The translations under genes and the position numbers were made by a program. DNA of 64,000 nucleotides from Epiperipatus broadwayi (Eukaryota > Onychophora > Udeonychophora > Euonychophora > Peripatidae), in the NCBI GenBank assembly GCA_028023455.1, contig JAQFVV010000002.1, positions 33,425,725-33,489,724 on the forward strand, in the 5' to 3' direction. Position 1 is the stretch's first letter; every line of letters begins with the position of its first letter. Shown piece after piece: positions 38,237-50,476 of this stretch. The notes beneath the pieces were generated by a model that saw only the letters and a list, made by a program, of their open reading frames with translations, was not told where the DNA came from and ran no database searches.

Positions 38237-38244
38237 GCATAAGA

Positions 38245-39230
38245 GATGTGCATTGACAGGGGCTATTTCAAATACTTCATTAAATTATAAGAGGGTTCTC
38301 TCGTCTTAGTTTATGCAGTGTCCACTGCTTGTTATATATATTATATGTGCCCAGTGAGTCTGTAATAATTAAAATATATAAATATTATCACAGACAAGAT
38401 AGAGCTGTAGGACTGCAGATCCCAGCCCTAAATCCTAGTGTATCCCATATATATACTTTTTTCATATGATGCGCCTATGGTTAGAAGCAGGAACATCCCT
38501 CGACGTAGGACATCTATACTCATTCCGTGAATCATATATCCAGATCACAAAGCTGAGCTCACTTCTTGATGCCATTGACCCACACATAATTAATGCAGTC
38601 AGCAATATCTTTTTATTCCTCCCTATTATATATACACCTACGCATCTAGCCATAATCCTATGTTACATTATATCTAGCTCAGATACCAAAAGATTCCATA
38701 GAAATAATAAACTATATTAAAAAAAATGTAATTGATATTAAATCATAATGATGTGATAAATATTCTTGTCATTACTCTATTGATAAAAAATAGGATACCC
38801 TTACTTTATTAATTATGAATATCAGTCATCCATAATTATATATATCTGTAAAGTCCAGTAAACAGTCTCTAACCTTAGTGTGTACATAAGCAAGCCACTT
38901 TGTTAATTTATAATTATTAATAAATATTAATTTATAGAATATAATTCATTGTCCTTCTCATTGTTGTCGGAATCATATAATCAAGGTTAAATAATAGTTA
39001 GAGTCTGTGTATATACCTGAGCTAAACAGAGGTATATAAGAAGAAGCAGCAGTGTGACCTCAAGGTGTTAATTATGTAAAAGAGACTAGGAAGTCTAGGC
39101 CTGGGTTTAAACTAGGATCATAGGGGTATCGATACCTCTACACACGCTGGTTGAGAGTGTTTGCTTGGTCTTTCGGTCTTGTCAGCAAAATTATACGTTT
39201 GACCATTACAATAGAGAAAATCTTAAAAAA
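38245..39230. other. Balanced-composition block, unclassified
   Basis: Sequence between about 38400 and 39210 is less A+T-rich, with GGACTGCAGATCCCAGCCC near 38410 and a TATA-like AGGTATATAAGAAGAAGCAG near 39030. The plus frame at 38466-38720 has no recognised domain. TGTA...TACA ends at 38407 and about 39210 hint at an LTR, but the flanks do not duplicate. Confidence 0.3.
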
Positions 39231-39829
39231 TAAGAGTAACTATGACTATTTGTGTAGAATACTTATTTTTAGTCAGATGTGTCACTTGTATAGTGAATTA
39301 TATATTTAGATTACATTATTGTACTGCTTATTATAATTTTATAGATATAGTGTATCCACATACATTATCAAAGAATATAAATGTAAACAAACTACTTGAA
39401 TTGTCTGATTATGTAACTTTTTATTATAATCGAGACAAAACAATATAAACAAATATGGTGTTTATCTATTAAAAAAATTACATAATCTAAATACGTCAAC
39501 AATTAATGTGGGTTAGAAGATTTTATTCAAAACTATTCAAACAATTGAAACACTGATTTAATCTTATCACATTTTATAAAGATATGAGAACTGCCAACAA
39601 AAACAGCAATGCAAATGACCTCAGTGTGCAAAAGATGTCTGCATGATGCACAGGGGGCAATGTTAGTGGACAATGGTGGTTTTATAGAATTTGGGATGAA
39701 AGGTGTGATGATAAATTTTTTTAAAAATTGGAATAAGGATTTTGATATGAAAACTAAAGTTTAAATATAAAAACCTACTTACTGAACCTGTCTATTGTCA
39801 TTAGTTTACTTTTAACACAATGTTTTTAG

Positions 39830-40130
39830 AGAGGGTTTGAACACAGACTTTTAGCTATCCACTTTATCTTATATAATCGATACATATGACCACATACCTA
39901 TGAAAAAGATAATATGGATGGGTAAAGAGTTGGAGGGTGAAGAAGACTGAGCATTAATTATATATACATGGGAGATGATGATCTGGACGCACTGATGAGT
40001 ACTGTTTCAGCATGAAATATATATATTGGAGATCATTTATCTGTTTCACATGTGATCTTGTGTATCGGTTATATCTGAAGGCAGCTTGAAAGTCTGTGTT
40101 CAAATCCTCTCTAATTACATTTAAAGAATA
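39830..40130. repeat. Family D hairpin element
   Basis: The left arm (about 39832-39910, GGTTTGAACACAGACTTT...) and right arm (about 40000-40115, ending AGTCTGTGTTCAAATCCTCT) are imperfect inverted copies. The plus-strand hammerhead motif lies at the start of the right half. Flanks TTTTTAGAGAGG and CCTCTCTAATTA extend the complementarity. Confidence 0.75.
39985..40030 (+). ncRNA. Hammerhead ribozyme motif (family D), core intact, stem I weak
   Basis: It reads GGACGCA, CTGATGA, stem II GTACTG-TTT-CAGCAT, GAAA, TATATATA, TTGG. The core is complete and stem III is an AT helix before ATA. Stem I, expected as ACCAA/TTGGT, is spoiled here (ACGCA/TTGGA). It is probably not an efficient ribozyme. 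Confidence 0.6.
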
Positions 40131-40214
40131 GTATATACCTTATACCTGTATTCAAACCTCACAATGTTTTTAAAAGATACAAACATTGCATTCTTATGCA
40201 TAGTGGGCTTTATT

Positions 40215-40800
40215 TTAATAAAATTATCCCCTTCTATTAATAGTCAAAATAGGAGTCATAGATCACACGACCCTATGCTCTTAAGCTTGTAAGTTATAAA
40301 CAATGAGGATTGCCAATTCCTCAACAAGCTTTGTGATAAATGCTTAGCTAGAGAAAGCATTTAAAGTATCTCTGTCAGACCCCCCCCCCCAATCTCTGAC
40401 CATGGTTTTGTGCTCTGGCACTCCTCAGAGAGGTGCTAGGGTAGGTTCAGACACTAGATCTAAAAACACCAACCCAAAGCCAAGCATTTAACTAAAAGTT
40501 ATCTATTGAATGGAAAATCTGAAATTTTCAGACACCTACATGTCTTCAAACCCAGCTATCCAACTCAAATAGCTATATGGGGCTGAGAAATCTTCAGCCA
40601 TAACATATATTAGTAGTCTTAGCAATATAACATTGCATAAGACCTACCCTAGCACCTCTCTGAGGAGTGCCAGAGCACAAAAACATGGTCAGAGGTTGGG
40701 GGGGGGGGGTCCTGATAGAGATACTTTAAATGCTTTCTCTAGCTAAGCATTTATCACAAAGCTTGTTGAGGAATTGGCAATCCTCATTGTTTTTTTTACC
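40215..40800. repeat. Family E hairpin with foreign loop
   Basis: The arms (40298-40446 and 40643-40793) are near-perfect inverted copies, including matching runs of C (40379-40390) and G (about 40699-40709). The left side continues outward through TAAGCTTGTAAGTTATAAAC and the family end GATCACACGACCCTAT. The loop (40447-40642) contains an inverted stretch related to family F (18035-18100). Confidence 0.82.
40655..40695 (+). ncRNA. Hammerhead-like motif (family E) with A at the GAAA guanine
   Basis: It reads CCTCT, CTGAGGA, stem II GTGC-CAGA-GCAC, AAAAA, CATGGTC, AGAGG. Stem I is five perfect pairs (CCTCT/AGAGG), and CTGAGGA and the GTC site are intact. The G of GAAA, which acts as general base in the hammerhead reaction, is A, and stem III is shortened. 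The left arm (40393-40433, minus strand) carries the same substitution, so cleavage is not expected. Confidence 0.6.
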
Positions 40801-42794
40801 CCCATTCTATTGTTTTTTTTTTTTGTTATTCTTGTTCTTTTTTTAGACTAACGCCCGTAAAATTTTTTTAGAATTGTACAAAATTTACAATCATTTGCTT
40901 ACTCTTTTTATAGTTTAGTATCGTTTGTTCAGTAAGTAATAATACAAATATCCAACTTTTTCAACAGCAATGAAGAATCAACCAACACTGAAATACCCCC
41001 ACCCAACCCAAATCACCATCACATATCTTTTTAATTGACAGTTTATCCAAATTCCTGTATATAATCCTAGAGTAAGCTATTACATTTCAAAACTTTGTAT
41101 AAAATAACTAAATTTATGTAACGTTCAAATTTGTTTATTAAGTGCCTAAATTGTGAAATTAACAAGAAAGGATTTCACCTTTTTAACATATGCACCTTAC
41201 TGTTAAAAAGTTGCACAAAAAATTAATTTTTAACAAGAATAAATCCTAAATTTCTTAAATAAAAAAGTCAAAATATGTTGAACTTATTCTTTTTTGCCCC
41301 CACAAAATTTAGTTTTCAAAAGTAGAATGCTTATTGAACAATGAAACATCTTGAATGATGCCAAATGAAGTACTTCCATTACTGAAGTTGATGCATCCTG
41401 TAATTCTATAATCCAAAATTTAGTTTCCAGGAATAGAAATACTATAGCGCATGTAAAATGTGGTTGCAACTTCAGTTAAAAAAAAGAAAGCAATCGTAAT
41501 AGTATATATTTTTCAAATCATATATATTCATTCCTATTAAAATATAGTACGTATATATGAAACAAAAGAGACATAAAATTTAACAAAGAAAAAGAATTAA
41601 ACAATCACGGCAATCAATTAAAAATTTTTCTTAAAAGTGAAACCAAGCTCCATGGTCTTATTTGTGACAATATAATAACTTTCTTAATCATTTCTTTAAA
41701 ATGCAACTTATATATCTTGCATATTTCACATATTTTTACTTCCTCCATTTAAAATGATGTGTTTTAGAAAGTAATGTAAACTTCCATAAAGATTCCTAAA
41801 ACTGTTAAAAGATCGTGAAATCGGGTAATGTTGAAACGAGTTGAATTCTGACAAATTCCAGTGTAATATCACATTCACGGGAATTTATCCAGTTAGGTAA
41901 TAAGTAGTTTCACAATGTTCCCGCAGGATTCTTCCCATAATAAATGAACATATATGCATCAACTAACTGTTAATTTGCTTACTTTCAATCCAAGGTAGGA
42001 ATCTATCCCACCACGATTGGAGCTGATTCAATTTTGCAAGACTTTTCTCTCCATAGTATCTAATATAAAAATGCCAAACAATTTAACCTGTACATTTTCT
42101 ATTAAGCTATCTATAAAATATAGACTATTGATTTGCTCACTTTTATATCAATAATACTTTGGAGTCCTATGAATAGTCATTCTGAAGTCGTATTTTCTCT
42201 CAGGGCAAATTTTATATTTTTTTCTTATAAATAGATTGTCAAGTTAATTGCTTTGTTATAAGGACTACTTAAATCCTTTACAATATTCAGGTATTGTGTT
42301 TATTACTATATAAATTATGTTTCTATCTGTTAAACAGACTAATAACAACTGATTTAAAGTGTCTAATATCTTCATCCTGGATTTTTATTTTAAGACAACT
42401 TATTATACTTTCAATTATGTCAGCAAACTTTCAAAGCAGGTAAAATAAAAATGCATCTGACTGCCGCTGACTTGTTTTAAATGCATTTCACGGAAATTCA
42501 GAAACTTGAAATATAGTGCTGATAACTTATGAGGATTATAACTTCTTTATTATAACTGTTTCGTCAACGGTTTTCAATTCAGCAATGATGATGATTATCG
42601 GAACCATACATGTCTTTTTCCTAAAAGTTCAAAAACCTTTTATAACTCAAAAATAATCAAACAGTTAACTTTGAAATTCATAAGAAGATCATGCACCAAA
42701 AGTGACTAAGTGGACATAATCTGTGGATGCTGCGTTCCAGATCGCCATTTTGTACTAAACTGTTCTATGAATTTAAAATGTTTCCATACAGTAG

Positions 42795-43085
42795 CGCCAT
42801 TCAGTGCAAGCTAGAGTAATCAATGAATGCAGGAAGATTTATGAATAAAATCCCTATTTAGTGCCTACTCGTCCAATATCGCCAGACTAGTTTCTAGCTT
42901 GGGGCTTTGATCAGTGACGATCCTTGGATCTGAGAGTACTGCACCTAGATCTTTGGATTTAATGCAACCCTCCAACAGCCACCTTTTACCTTATTAGCTA
43001 ACTATAAAGCTTCGAGTCCAAAATGAAAACGCAATAATGTTTTCAAGCTAAACTACTATATGGAGAGTTTGCCTCTGTGGATGTG
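42795..43085 (-). repeat. Family A element, diverged
   Basis: It begins with GTAGCGCCATTCAGTGCAAG and includes GTGCCTACTCGTCCAATATC and ACCTAGATCTTTGGATTTAA, and ends near ACTATATGGAGAGTTTGCCT, the inverted terminal word. The minus-strand hammerhead at 42871-42929 has CTGATCA instead of CTGANGA (G8 lost), though GAAAC and GTC remain. Confidence 0.7.
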
Positions 43086-44004
43086 ATGTTGGATGGTTAA
43101 ATTTAAAATGTTTTGGTATTTACTTCATTATTTCATCAGTTTTTGATATCATGTATTCATAATAATATCACTGCAGTTTAAAGACAAGCAGTTAGAGTAT
43201 ATTTAAACAATAATTAATAATAGATTCTTTTAGTTGTTACTTTGGTACATTTTTTTATTATCTATTAGTCATGCTTATCTTAGCGTCTAAACGTTTTGCA
43301 GAAAATGCAAATGGATATAGGATCTTATGAAATTGTCTATTCCATTCTAAAATTAACATGGGTGAATTTTCAACCAATGCCAGAGATATTCAATTCTTGC
43401 TTTTCAAATCAATCACTAAATAAAATGGAAACAATTTCCCTGCATATTAAATATTTATAAAATATTCAGCTATATGTTGAAATAAATGTGTTTATGTTGA
43501 TGAAAAATCTCGAAATAAACCAATTGGTTTATGTCATCATATATAAAAAAAAATAGAGTATTATAATTGCAAATTAAGACATACATATCGAAATTATCTC
43601 AAAAATTGAAATCAATCTTTAAAAAAAAAAAGGTAATGAGAAAATCTTTGGCAAAAATCAGTCCATATAAGTAATTAGCTAATCTATTATCTTTCATTTT
43701 CAGGGGGAATAAAACCAAAAACTTGCTTTGAAAATAAAAAACACAAGAATATTTGTCTCTACTAAAAATTGTAGAATATTGTGTGTTATATATCATTATA
43801 AATATTGGGAAATCCCATCAAAGTAATTGATTTGAATAACTATCCTACATCTAAACTAGGAGATTCTTAGGAAAGTAAACTATTCAAGGTGATTTATATT
43901 CATTGATAGAAACCCAAGTGCAAAGAGCTCGAAATATTTCCTTCTACTATGAGAGTCATAATGAAATAGAAAAGCCACTAATAGGAAATAATACTTTTAA
44001 TTTA

Positions 44005-44455
44005 TCACATGATCACCATTTCTTATACTAGCACATAAAAAACACCCAACACACCCCCCCAACCTTTTTTTTTTTTGGGGGTTTTTTGTGGGGCTGTGAT
44101 GTTTAGTGGTTTAACACCAATCCTGTCTAATAAGATAGTGGTGGCTATGATTGTTAAAGAGCCAAAGACACCAAAATGTATGGGTGCTGAATTGAGTTCA
44201 GACCCATATGACTATATAATATTTTCAATTTCATTCTCATAGTTTTGTAGTAAAGTAGAGTTTAAAAGGTGGCTGCTCTAGGTGCAGTGCTCCCAGATCC
44301 AAAGCTCCTCACTGACGAAGGCCACAAGCCATTAACTAGTCTGGGATATTGGATGAGTAGGCATTAGATAGGGATTTTATGCACAAGCTTTCTGGCATCC
44401 ATTGATTACTCTGGTTGGCACAGGGTGGCCCTATTGTATGGAGAGTTTTTACTTT
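44005..44455 (+). repeat. Family A element with damaged hammerhead
   Basis: A terminal word ATCACATGATCACCATTTCT at the left is followed by C and T homopolymer runs, then the family A body from GATGTTTAGTGGTTTAACAC to GTATGGAGAGTTTTTACTTT. The hammerhead at 44297-44354 keeps CTGACGA, the GTC site and the ATCCAA/TTGGAT outer stem, but GAAAC reads TTAAC, so it is dead. Confidence 0.75.
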
Positions 44456-45165
44456 TAATTTATATGGCTAATATTTTATTGCAATATGCTATAAATGAAA
44501 TCATAACAGATATTCAACAAACCTATAAAATTCTTCATCACATTTCATGTGCAATTACTAAGGATTGAAAATTTAGCTGAATGATATTAATAAAATTTGT
44601 ATGTTAATAATAAGAGATGCAAATTATAATGTAAAGAGTTGATTAAAGTTTATGCTGCAGGTAAAATAAATTGTTTCAAGAGAATGGCAGGCAGCAAGAG
44701 ACTGCTAATGACATGAATGTGTTGTCTCTTGATTAGAATGACCTGACTTCTATTCGCTCATCAAGTACCAAACTTAATACACACACATAAATTCAAATGA
44801 ATATTGTAACCTGCATTTAAAACCATAAAATAAATACTAATTAAAGATGGGCAATTTAAATACACAGATTTTAAAAACCCTTCTGGATATTGTATGATAC
44901 ATCTGACCAAATTAAAGTAATAATAATGGCAATATTTAAGTATAATAAAAATAGAATATCGTATAGCTTTATTGCTCAGGAATCCATTAAACATTTGAGC
45001 ACTGAAAGTGATAGGACTGGATAGCTATCCTTGAGCCTTACACTACCATCTGCCATTTTATCATTGCACAAAACTACAAAACCATATTTAATTACGGTAT
45101 ATACACTGGTCAAATATCCAATATAAAAATAATTATTTGTCTACAATATTGTTATTGATATATAC

Positions 45166-45547
45166 TTAATAGAATAATCAATCTAAATAAAATTGAAACA
45201 AACAACTAATTATATTTACAATTATTTAGTTATCAACCCGGCTTTCATTCCTTACTGAGACCTTTTCAAGATATAAAGTTTTATACATCACATGATTTAT
45301 TAACTACATTTTGTTTTTTATTTTATGTCATTTGTTTATGCATTTATATGTGTAATATTAATTATATTGTTGAAGGTAAAATAATGTCTAATAGGTGGAG
45401 TAAGTGTAGTTAATAAGTCATGTGATGTATAAAACTTTATATCTTGAAAAGATCTCAATAAGGGATGAAAGCTGGGTTGATAATTAAATAATTGTAAATA
45501 TAATTAGTTGTTTGTTTCAATTTTATTTAGATTGATTATTCTATTAA
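45166..45547. repeat. Family G palindrome, 382 bp
   Basis: The arms (45166-45308 and 45409-45547) are near-perfect inverted copies around a loop of about 100 nt. Outer ends are TTAATAGAATAATCAATCTA and TAGATTGATTATTCTATTAA. Each arm has CATCACATGATT (or its complement) near the loop, and a hammerhead-like stretch in the middle (see findings). No target duplication is obvious. Confidence 0.85.
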
Positions 45548-47519
45548 TTATGGTACTTTCAGAAACTAAATGTAAACGTACATTCAGAAAAAGACATCTA
45601 TTGTGAACTTAGATAACTATCACATGATAGGAAGATGCATACATTTTTGTTTAATAAAATAGTATAATATGTAGAAAGAAATTATTTCCTGATCTAATAT
45701 AATTGGATTCTTGCCTTCATTATGCCAAAAATCATTAGAATATCCCACTCATCCAAGAGGGCTTAATTTAATAGGAAATAAAATCGAGGGCTTCACTTTC
45801 TGTGAAAAAAGAGAGGGTGATGTCCAATTTTATTTGAAGAGATAACATTTATCTTTAACAATAAAAAGTTATAACTAAGGTAAAGAGTCAGAAGTGTTTT
45901 TGGTGGGGAACCTTTTCAAAGCGAACGTGTTGATATATCTGCCATTCAACAAGTGAAAATATATATTTATCTTGCTGTGATTAATGAAAAAGATTTCCTC
46001 TTGTGAAATGTTTTCTAAATAAAAGATAATCATAGTAATGAACAGACTGGCAAAAAAAGAATAACACATGAAACTATCTGTCTATAATCCAATGGCAGAA
46101 TGATGTCTTTACAAATGTTAAAAAACTTTACCAAATTCAGAATCCTGGAAAGACATTCAGATTTATGTTAATTTGCAGATTAAAAATTCTTTAAGAAGAA
46201 ACAGAGAAAAACATCAACACATACATTGAAGATTTGATTAGAAAAGAATGCATTTGTTTTTCAGATACCTATACATTAAAATGCTGAACAATCATTTTAA
46301 AAAATAAAAATCTCTTGCATTCTGGCAAAGGGAAAGAGTTAAAAATGATTAATATTGTAAGAGAATTTTAAAATTAAGCCATAACAAATAAGATTTTTTA
46401 CCCCCTCAATCATATTCATTAAGTGAAATAAGTTCTTTATGTAAATATTTAAATTAAGCCATTTAACTGTCAATTCATTCATGGATTAGGGATTCATCTA
46501 AGGATTTACAATAATTTTTTTTTCAACTACATTCGATTCATTAAATGGAATATATATTTTCTATTCGTGTTTACACAGACACATATCTATAGACAATGCA
46601 AAAATCATATATATATAATTATTATACTCTTGTCTGCCATATAAACCAAATCTTTCCAATCTTTGTCAAGGATAAATTTCACTAATAGAAAATGAAATTT
46701 TCAGTTTCTATTCTTGTAAAAAGTTATTTGCATAGACTGTAATTTAAACAATAACAAATAATGAAACTTAGATTAAATGTTTACAAAGCATAATTAACAA
46801 TTAATCATTTTAAACTTTGCAAACAAATGTGATTATGTAGCAATTTATAATAAGTCAAACATGCCAATAATTAAATTGGTTATTATATGCAATTACCCCA
46901 CTCATCTTCCAATCACATCTACCATATTTAATCCAATCTCATCAATTGTTAAAAGTTAGATATATGTACAAACAAAACGGAAGTTCCGCTTTTAATCCTT
47001 GTTTAAGTCATTTACAATCAGAAGTTAATCTTATCATATACTAATCAGCTTAGATTAAATGTTTTCCATATATATAATTACATCATTCATGTACAAATCA
47101 CATCTATTATATTCAGTCTCTCGCCAATCATTGCCAAGTTTGGCTTTGGCATTTCCAACTTATTTATATTGATTAATAGTGGTGTAGTTTGCAAGATTTT
47201 AAAATAATTTTGATTTCTGCCTTTGTAAATATTTAATCCAAGCTACATGGTATAAAATTATAATAACTTGTAATTTTACTTCAAACAATTTAAAAGAAAA
47301 TAAAAAGTTAAAACATGTTCTATCCATAAAACTTTAACCTCGAGGTAACAGCAAAATGTTCTCTGGGTATGGTAGATATATTTTGGAGGCAAATGATAAA
47401 ATTACTTTAGCTATTGGCATTTTCAACTTATTATATATATGTACTTCGGCCTATAACATTTTAATTTTAAAATTAGACACACATTCTTAATAAATTAATA
47501 AAAACAATATATCATTTTC
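45548..47519. other. Intron sequence without recognised elements
   Basis: A+T-rich. Weakly similar segments near 46880-46940 and 47080-47160 (CACATCTA(C/T)(C/T)ATATT words) may be old duplicates. No gene was seen. Confidence 0.35.
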
Positions 47520-48090
47520 AATCACTATCAATCCATTGCAGGATGAAGGTCTATACAAGTTCAATCCATCTTCTCCAATCAGCACGTCCTTATTTCATTC
47601 ATTCATCTCATATGTGGTTTCTTTCTAGGTCTTCTACAATCACTTGGAATCCACAATTTAAGATTTCAATTATCCATCTTTTATCATCTCTTCTAGAAAT
47701 ATGTCCCACCTAATTCCATTTCTATCTCTCGATTCTTTCAATGATGTTAGTAATAGCTCTCGCCCATGTATTTCGTTTTCGATGTCTTTTTGTTACGCTT
47801 AACATAATCTCTCCATACATTCTTGAATGATCTATTCTCTGCAATACTCTTCTGTTAAGTGTCCAAGTATCAGATCCATAGGAAAGAACTGGTAACACAT
47901 TTATTTAAAATCCCTTTATTTTCAAACACAGGTATATTTCTTTTGAATATTAAGTTATTTCTATCAAAAGCACTCCAAGCAAGTTTAATTCTATGATTAA
48001 TTTCATCCATAAATGTTTCCATCTGATCAAGATATTTATATGTAGTTGTTAACTTCTAACTTATCATTATTAATCTTTTTAACATATATG
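47520..48090 (-). pseudogene. RTE-like retrotransposon fragment
   Basis: On the plus strand it reads ...CAATCCATTGCAGGATGAAG, the complement of the CTGCAGTGGATTGAT end seen in the other RTE copies, then the complement of the tail-domain sequence (CTTCTACAATCACTTGGAAT for KRPR...IPRD). It then follows the same order as 3600-4150 (ATCCATAGGAAAGAACTGGT, ATTAAGTTATTTCTA). It is 3'-end only, with many disruptions, on the minus strand. Confidence 0.78.
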
Positions 48091-48819
48091 AAAAAAAAAA
48101 GAAATTAAAAATATTTATACATATTAAATGTGCACTGGCATATATCTTTGGCCGAGTTTCAGTGATGGGTGGTGGAATAGATATATGAAGTTTAAGAATA
48201 TCTAAAAATGTGTATATGAAGTGAAATTATAAGATATACTATGTATGTCTTACTTAAAATAAGTATGAAGTGTATATTTTTTTAAAATGCATCTGTAGCA
48301 AGAAGTTGGCTTGAATTCGGGGCTAATGGAAGATGGTGATTAAGATTACGATTAAGATTAAGCTAAAATCAAAGCACTGATAAAAACTTCCTATTACAAT
48401 ATGCACTAATTATAATTTTTTGAACTTATTTTTAATGTCAACATTTAGAATCAAGTCAAAAATCTACTTGAATCCGCTTTATTGATTGATTTAGTGACTA
48501 TCTCAAAGAATAAGTTAACAGATTGTTTAAATAACTGTGTTTAAGGTAAATAAAGAATTACTAGAAATCAAATAAAATGTGCTAAAAGTGATTTTATTTT
48601 GTTAAAATAAAAAAGATCCCCCCATCTCCTCACTTTAGCAAAGATGACTTTAAGAATTAAAAACGAAAACAACTAGAAGCAATCTTTTTTTGTAAATGAC
48701 TGCTAATATTTTTAGATAAAAGAAACTTTAAATTAAAGATTTTTTTAATAATATAACTAAAAAAAAAAAACACATAGCACTTAAGCATTTTTTGCAAATA
48801 GTAGGATGATAAACTTAAT

Positions 48820-49030
48820 GAATGATCTCTCTGAGGAGTGCCAAAGCACAAAACCATGGTCAGAGGTTGGGGGGGGGGTCCTGACAGAGATATTTTAAAT
48901 GCTTTATCTAGCTAAGCATTTATCATAAAGCTTGTTGAGGAATTGGCAATCCTCATTGTTTATAACTTACAAGCTTAAGAGAATAGGGTCATGTGATCTA
49001 TGACTCTTATTTTGACTATTTATAATCTCT
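48820..49030 (+). repeat. Family E element, single arm
   Basis: It runs from GATCTCTCTGAGGAGTGCC through a G run at 48869-48877, AAGCATTTATCATAAAGCTT and CTCATTGTTTATAACTTACA to the family end GGGTCATGTGATCTATGACT. No inverted partner is present. It carries a hammerhead-like motif at 48826-48866 with AAAAC in place of GAAAC. Confidence 0.75.
48826..48866 (+). ncRNA. Hammerhead-like motif (family E), G-to-A in GAAA
   Basis: It reads TCTCT, CTGAGGA, stem II GTGC-CAAA-GCAC, AAAAC, CATGGTC, AGAGG. Stem III (ACC-AT-GGT), the GTC site and stem I are good; only the catalytic G is missing. It is predicted inactive. Confidence 0.6.
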
Positions 49031-49435
49031 TACATATATCTTTATCATAAACATATGGGACCAAAGACATGTGAAAAAGATGTACGCTCCCCAAGAAGCA
49101 TATTTCGTGCTCATCGGTTGACCCAGATCACAATCTCTTACACATTTTTACCATTGTTCAGTACACATATATAGCTAAAGTTTATTTACATCTGATTGGC
49201 TGTCATACAAGCATTCAAAACGCGCATGCAAGAGATTTCAGCCTTTCAATTTAATTTTAAAGTTTATTTGATAAGAATCAAACTTATTGTCCTCACAACT
49301 TTGATACAAACCACTTAATGGAGGTATATTAATAATTTTTATTAGTCATTCATTAGACTAGAGATTATCCACTTAATTAATATTTCTGTATAGTAACTTT
49401 CACTACACCATTCTCACTATCCACTTTCATAAAAT
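49031..49435. repeat. Family C element fragment
   Basis: It shares ATCATAAACATATGGGACCA, GTGAAAAAGATGTACGCTCC, CCTCACAACTTTGATACAAA and TTTTTATTAGTCATTCATTA with 25690-26600. The hammerhead region (about 49095-49125, minus) lost stem II: CCGATGAGCACGAAAT. A 75-nt block around 49185-49245 with CpG words is foreign to the other copies. Confidence 0.65.
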
Positions 49436-50476
49436 TCAAAAATCTCCAAGCAGTTGCAATGTAAACTATAAAATTAAAATTTCATTTTGTTTACAATTTT
49501 TTGTTTATTAATTTATTTTAGATAGCAGATAAGTAAAGTAGCATATAGTAATACAACAGATGCTAATTTCACTAATTGAACCATTTCTTTTAAATTCTTA
49601 CATTATTTAATACACAATCATTTAATATCACAGATTAACATTTTCACAACTAACTTTATATATATATATTTCACCCTGATTATAATATTTCAACATTTTT
49701 TAAATTTTATGTTAAATGTTTCTAAAATTACCTTATTTTAAAAAATTACTTTACAAGTGTTTAACTTTATTAATTTAATTTGCATAATTAATAAATAACA
49801 ATTATGTATTTACAAACTGTAAGATATAACATTTTGGATCTAATTTTTTAGTAAAATTCATATTTTTATATATAAGAATTTTCAGTGAATTCAATATTCA
49901 TACTCAGTGCCTGCACTAGGCTGGTCATCACATGTCTGCAAAGTTTAAGTTACCCCCCCCCCAACCCCAAACAAATTAGCTTAATATTTTTTGTCATAAT
50001 CATGTGGAATAAAATTTATAAGAAAAACCAGAGTAAAGGCGTTTGCATGGTTTACAAGCCTGTTTTCATTTTTTTGAATTGTGACTTTTGAAATGTCTCG
50101 TTCATTACATGTAGAAAAGCTGTCTCATCAAGCATAAAACCTAATTAAACAAGGCTCATTCAAATTTTTACCACCATCCAAAAGAGCCAAACAATTTCTC
50201 ACCTGTACAAATCAGTTCAATGGAAGACGATTTATAAATGTTTTAGAGCGAATGGACATCCAGAAGGACAAAGTGTTTACATAGTTCACAAATGGGCAAA
50301 AAAATCAAATTACACATTTTTTCTTGACTATTATAGAAATCAAATTAAATTACAGATATTTATTAGAATTTTCTGGATTTTATATTTACAAAAATATTAA
50401 TACCATTTTCAATATTTACTTGTGAACAAATGTCATTTTTGATCAAAATTATTGATGGAAATGTCTTGATTATAAC

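Noticed and set aside
38462-38720. Overlapping plus and minus frames of 84 and 63 codons
   Set aside because: No motif, no splice context, and no similarity recognised on either strand; kept only as an unclassified balanced block.
38407-39210. Possible second solo LTR (TGTA...TACA ends, TATA-like box)
   Set aside because: Flanking 5-mers do not match (GAGC side against ATAGA), and no polyadenylation signal is placed correctly.
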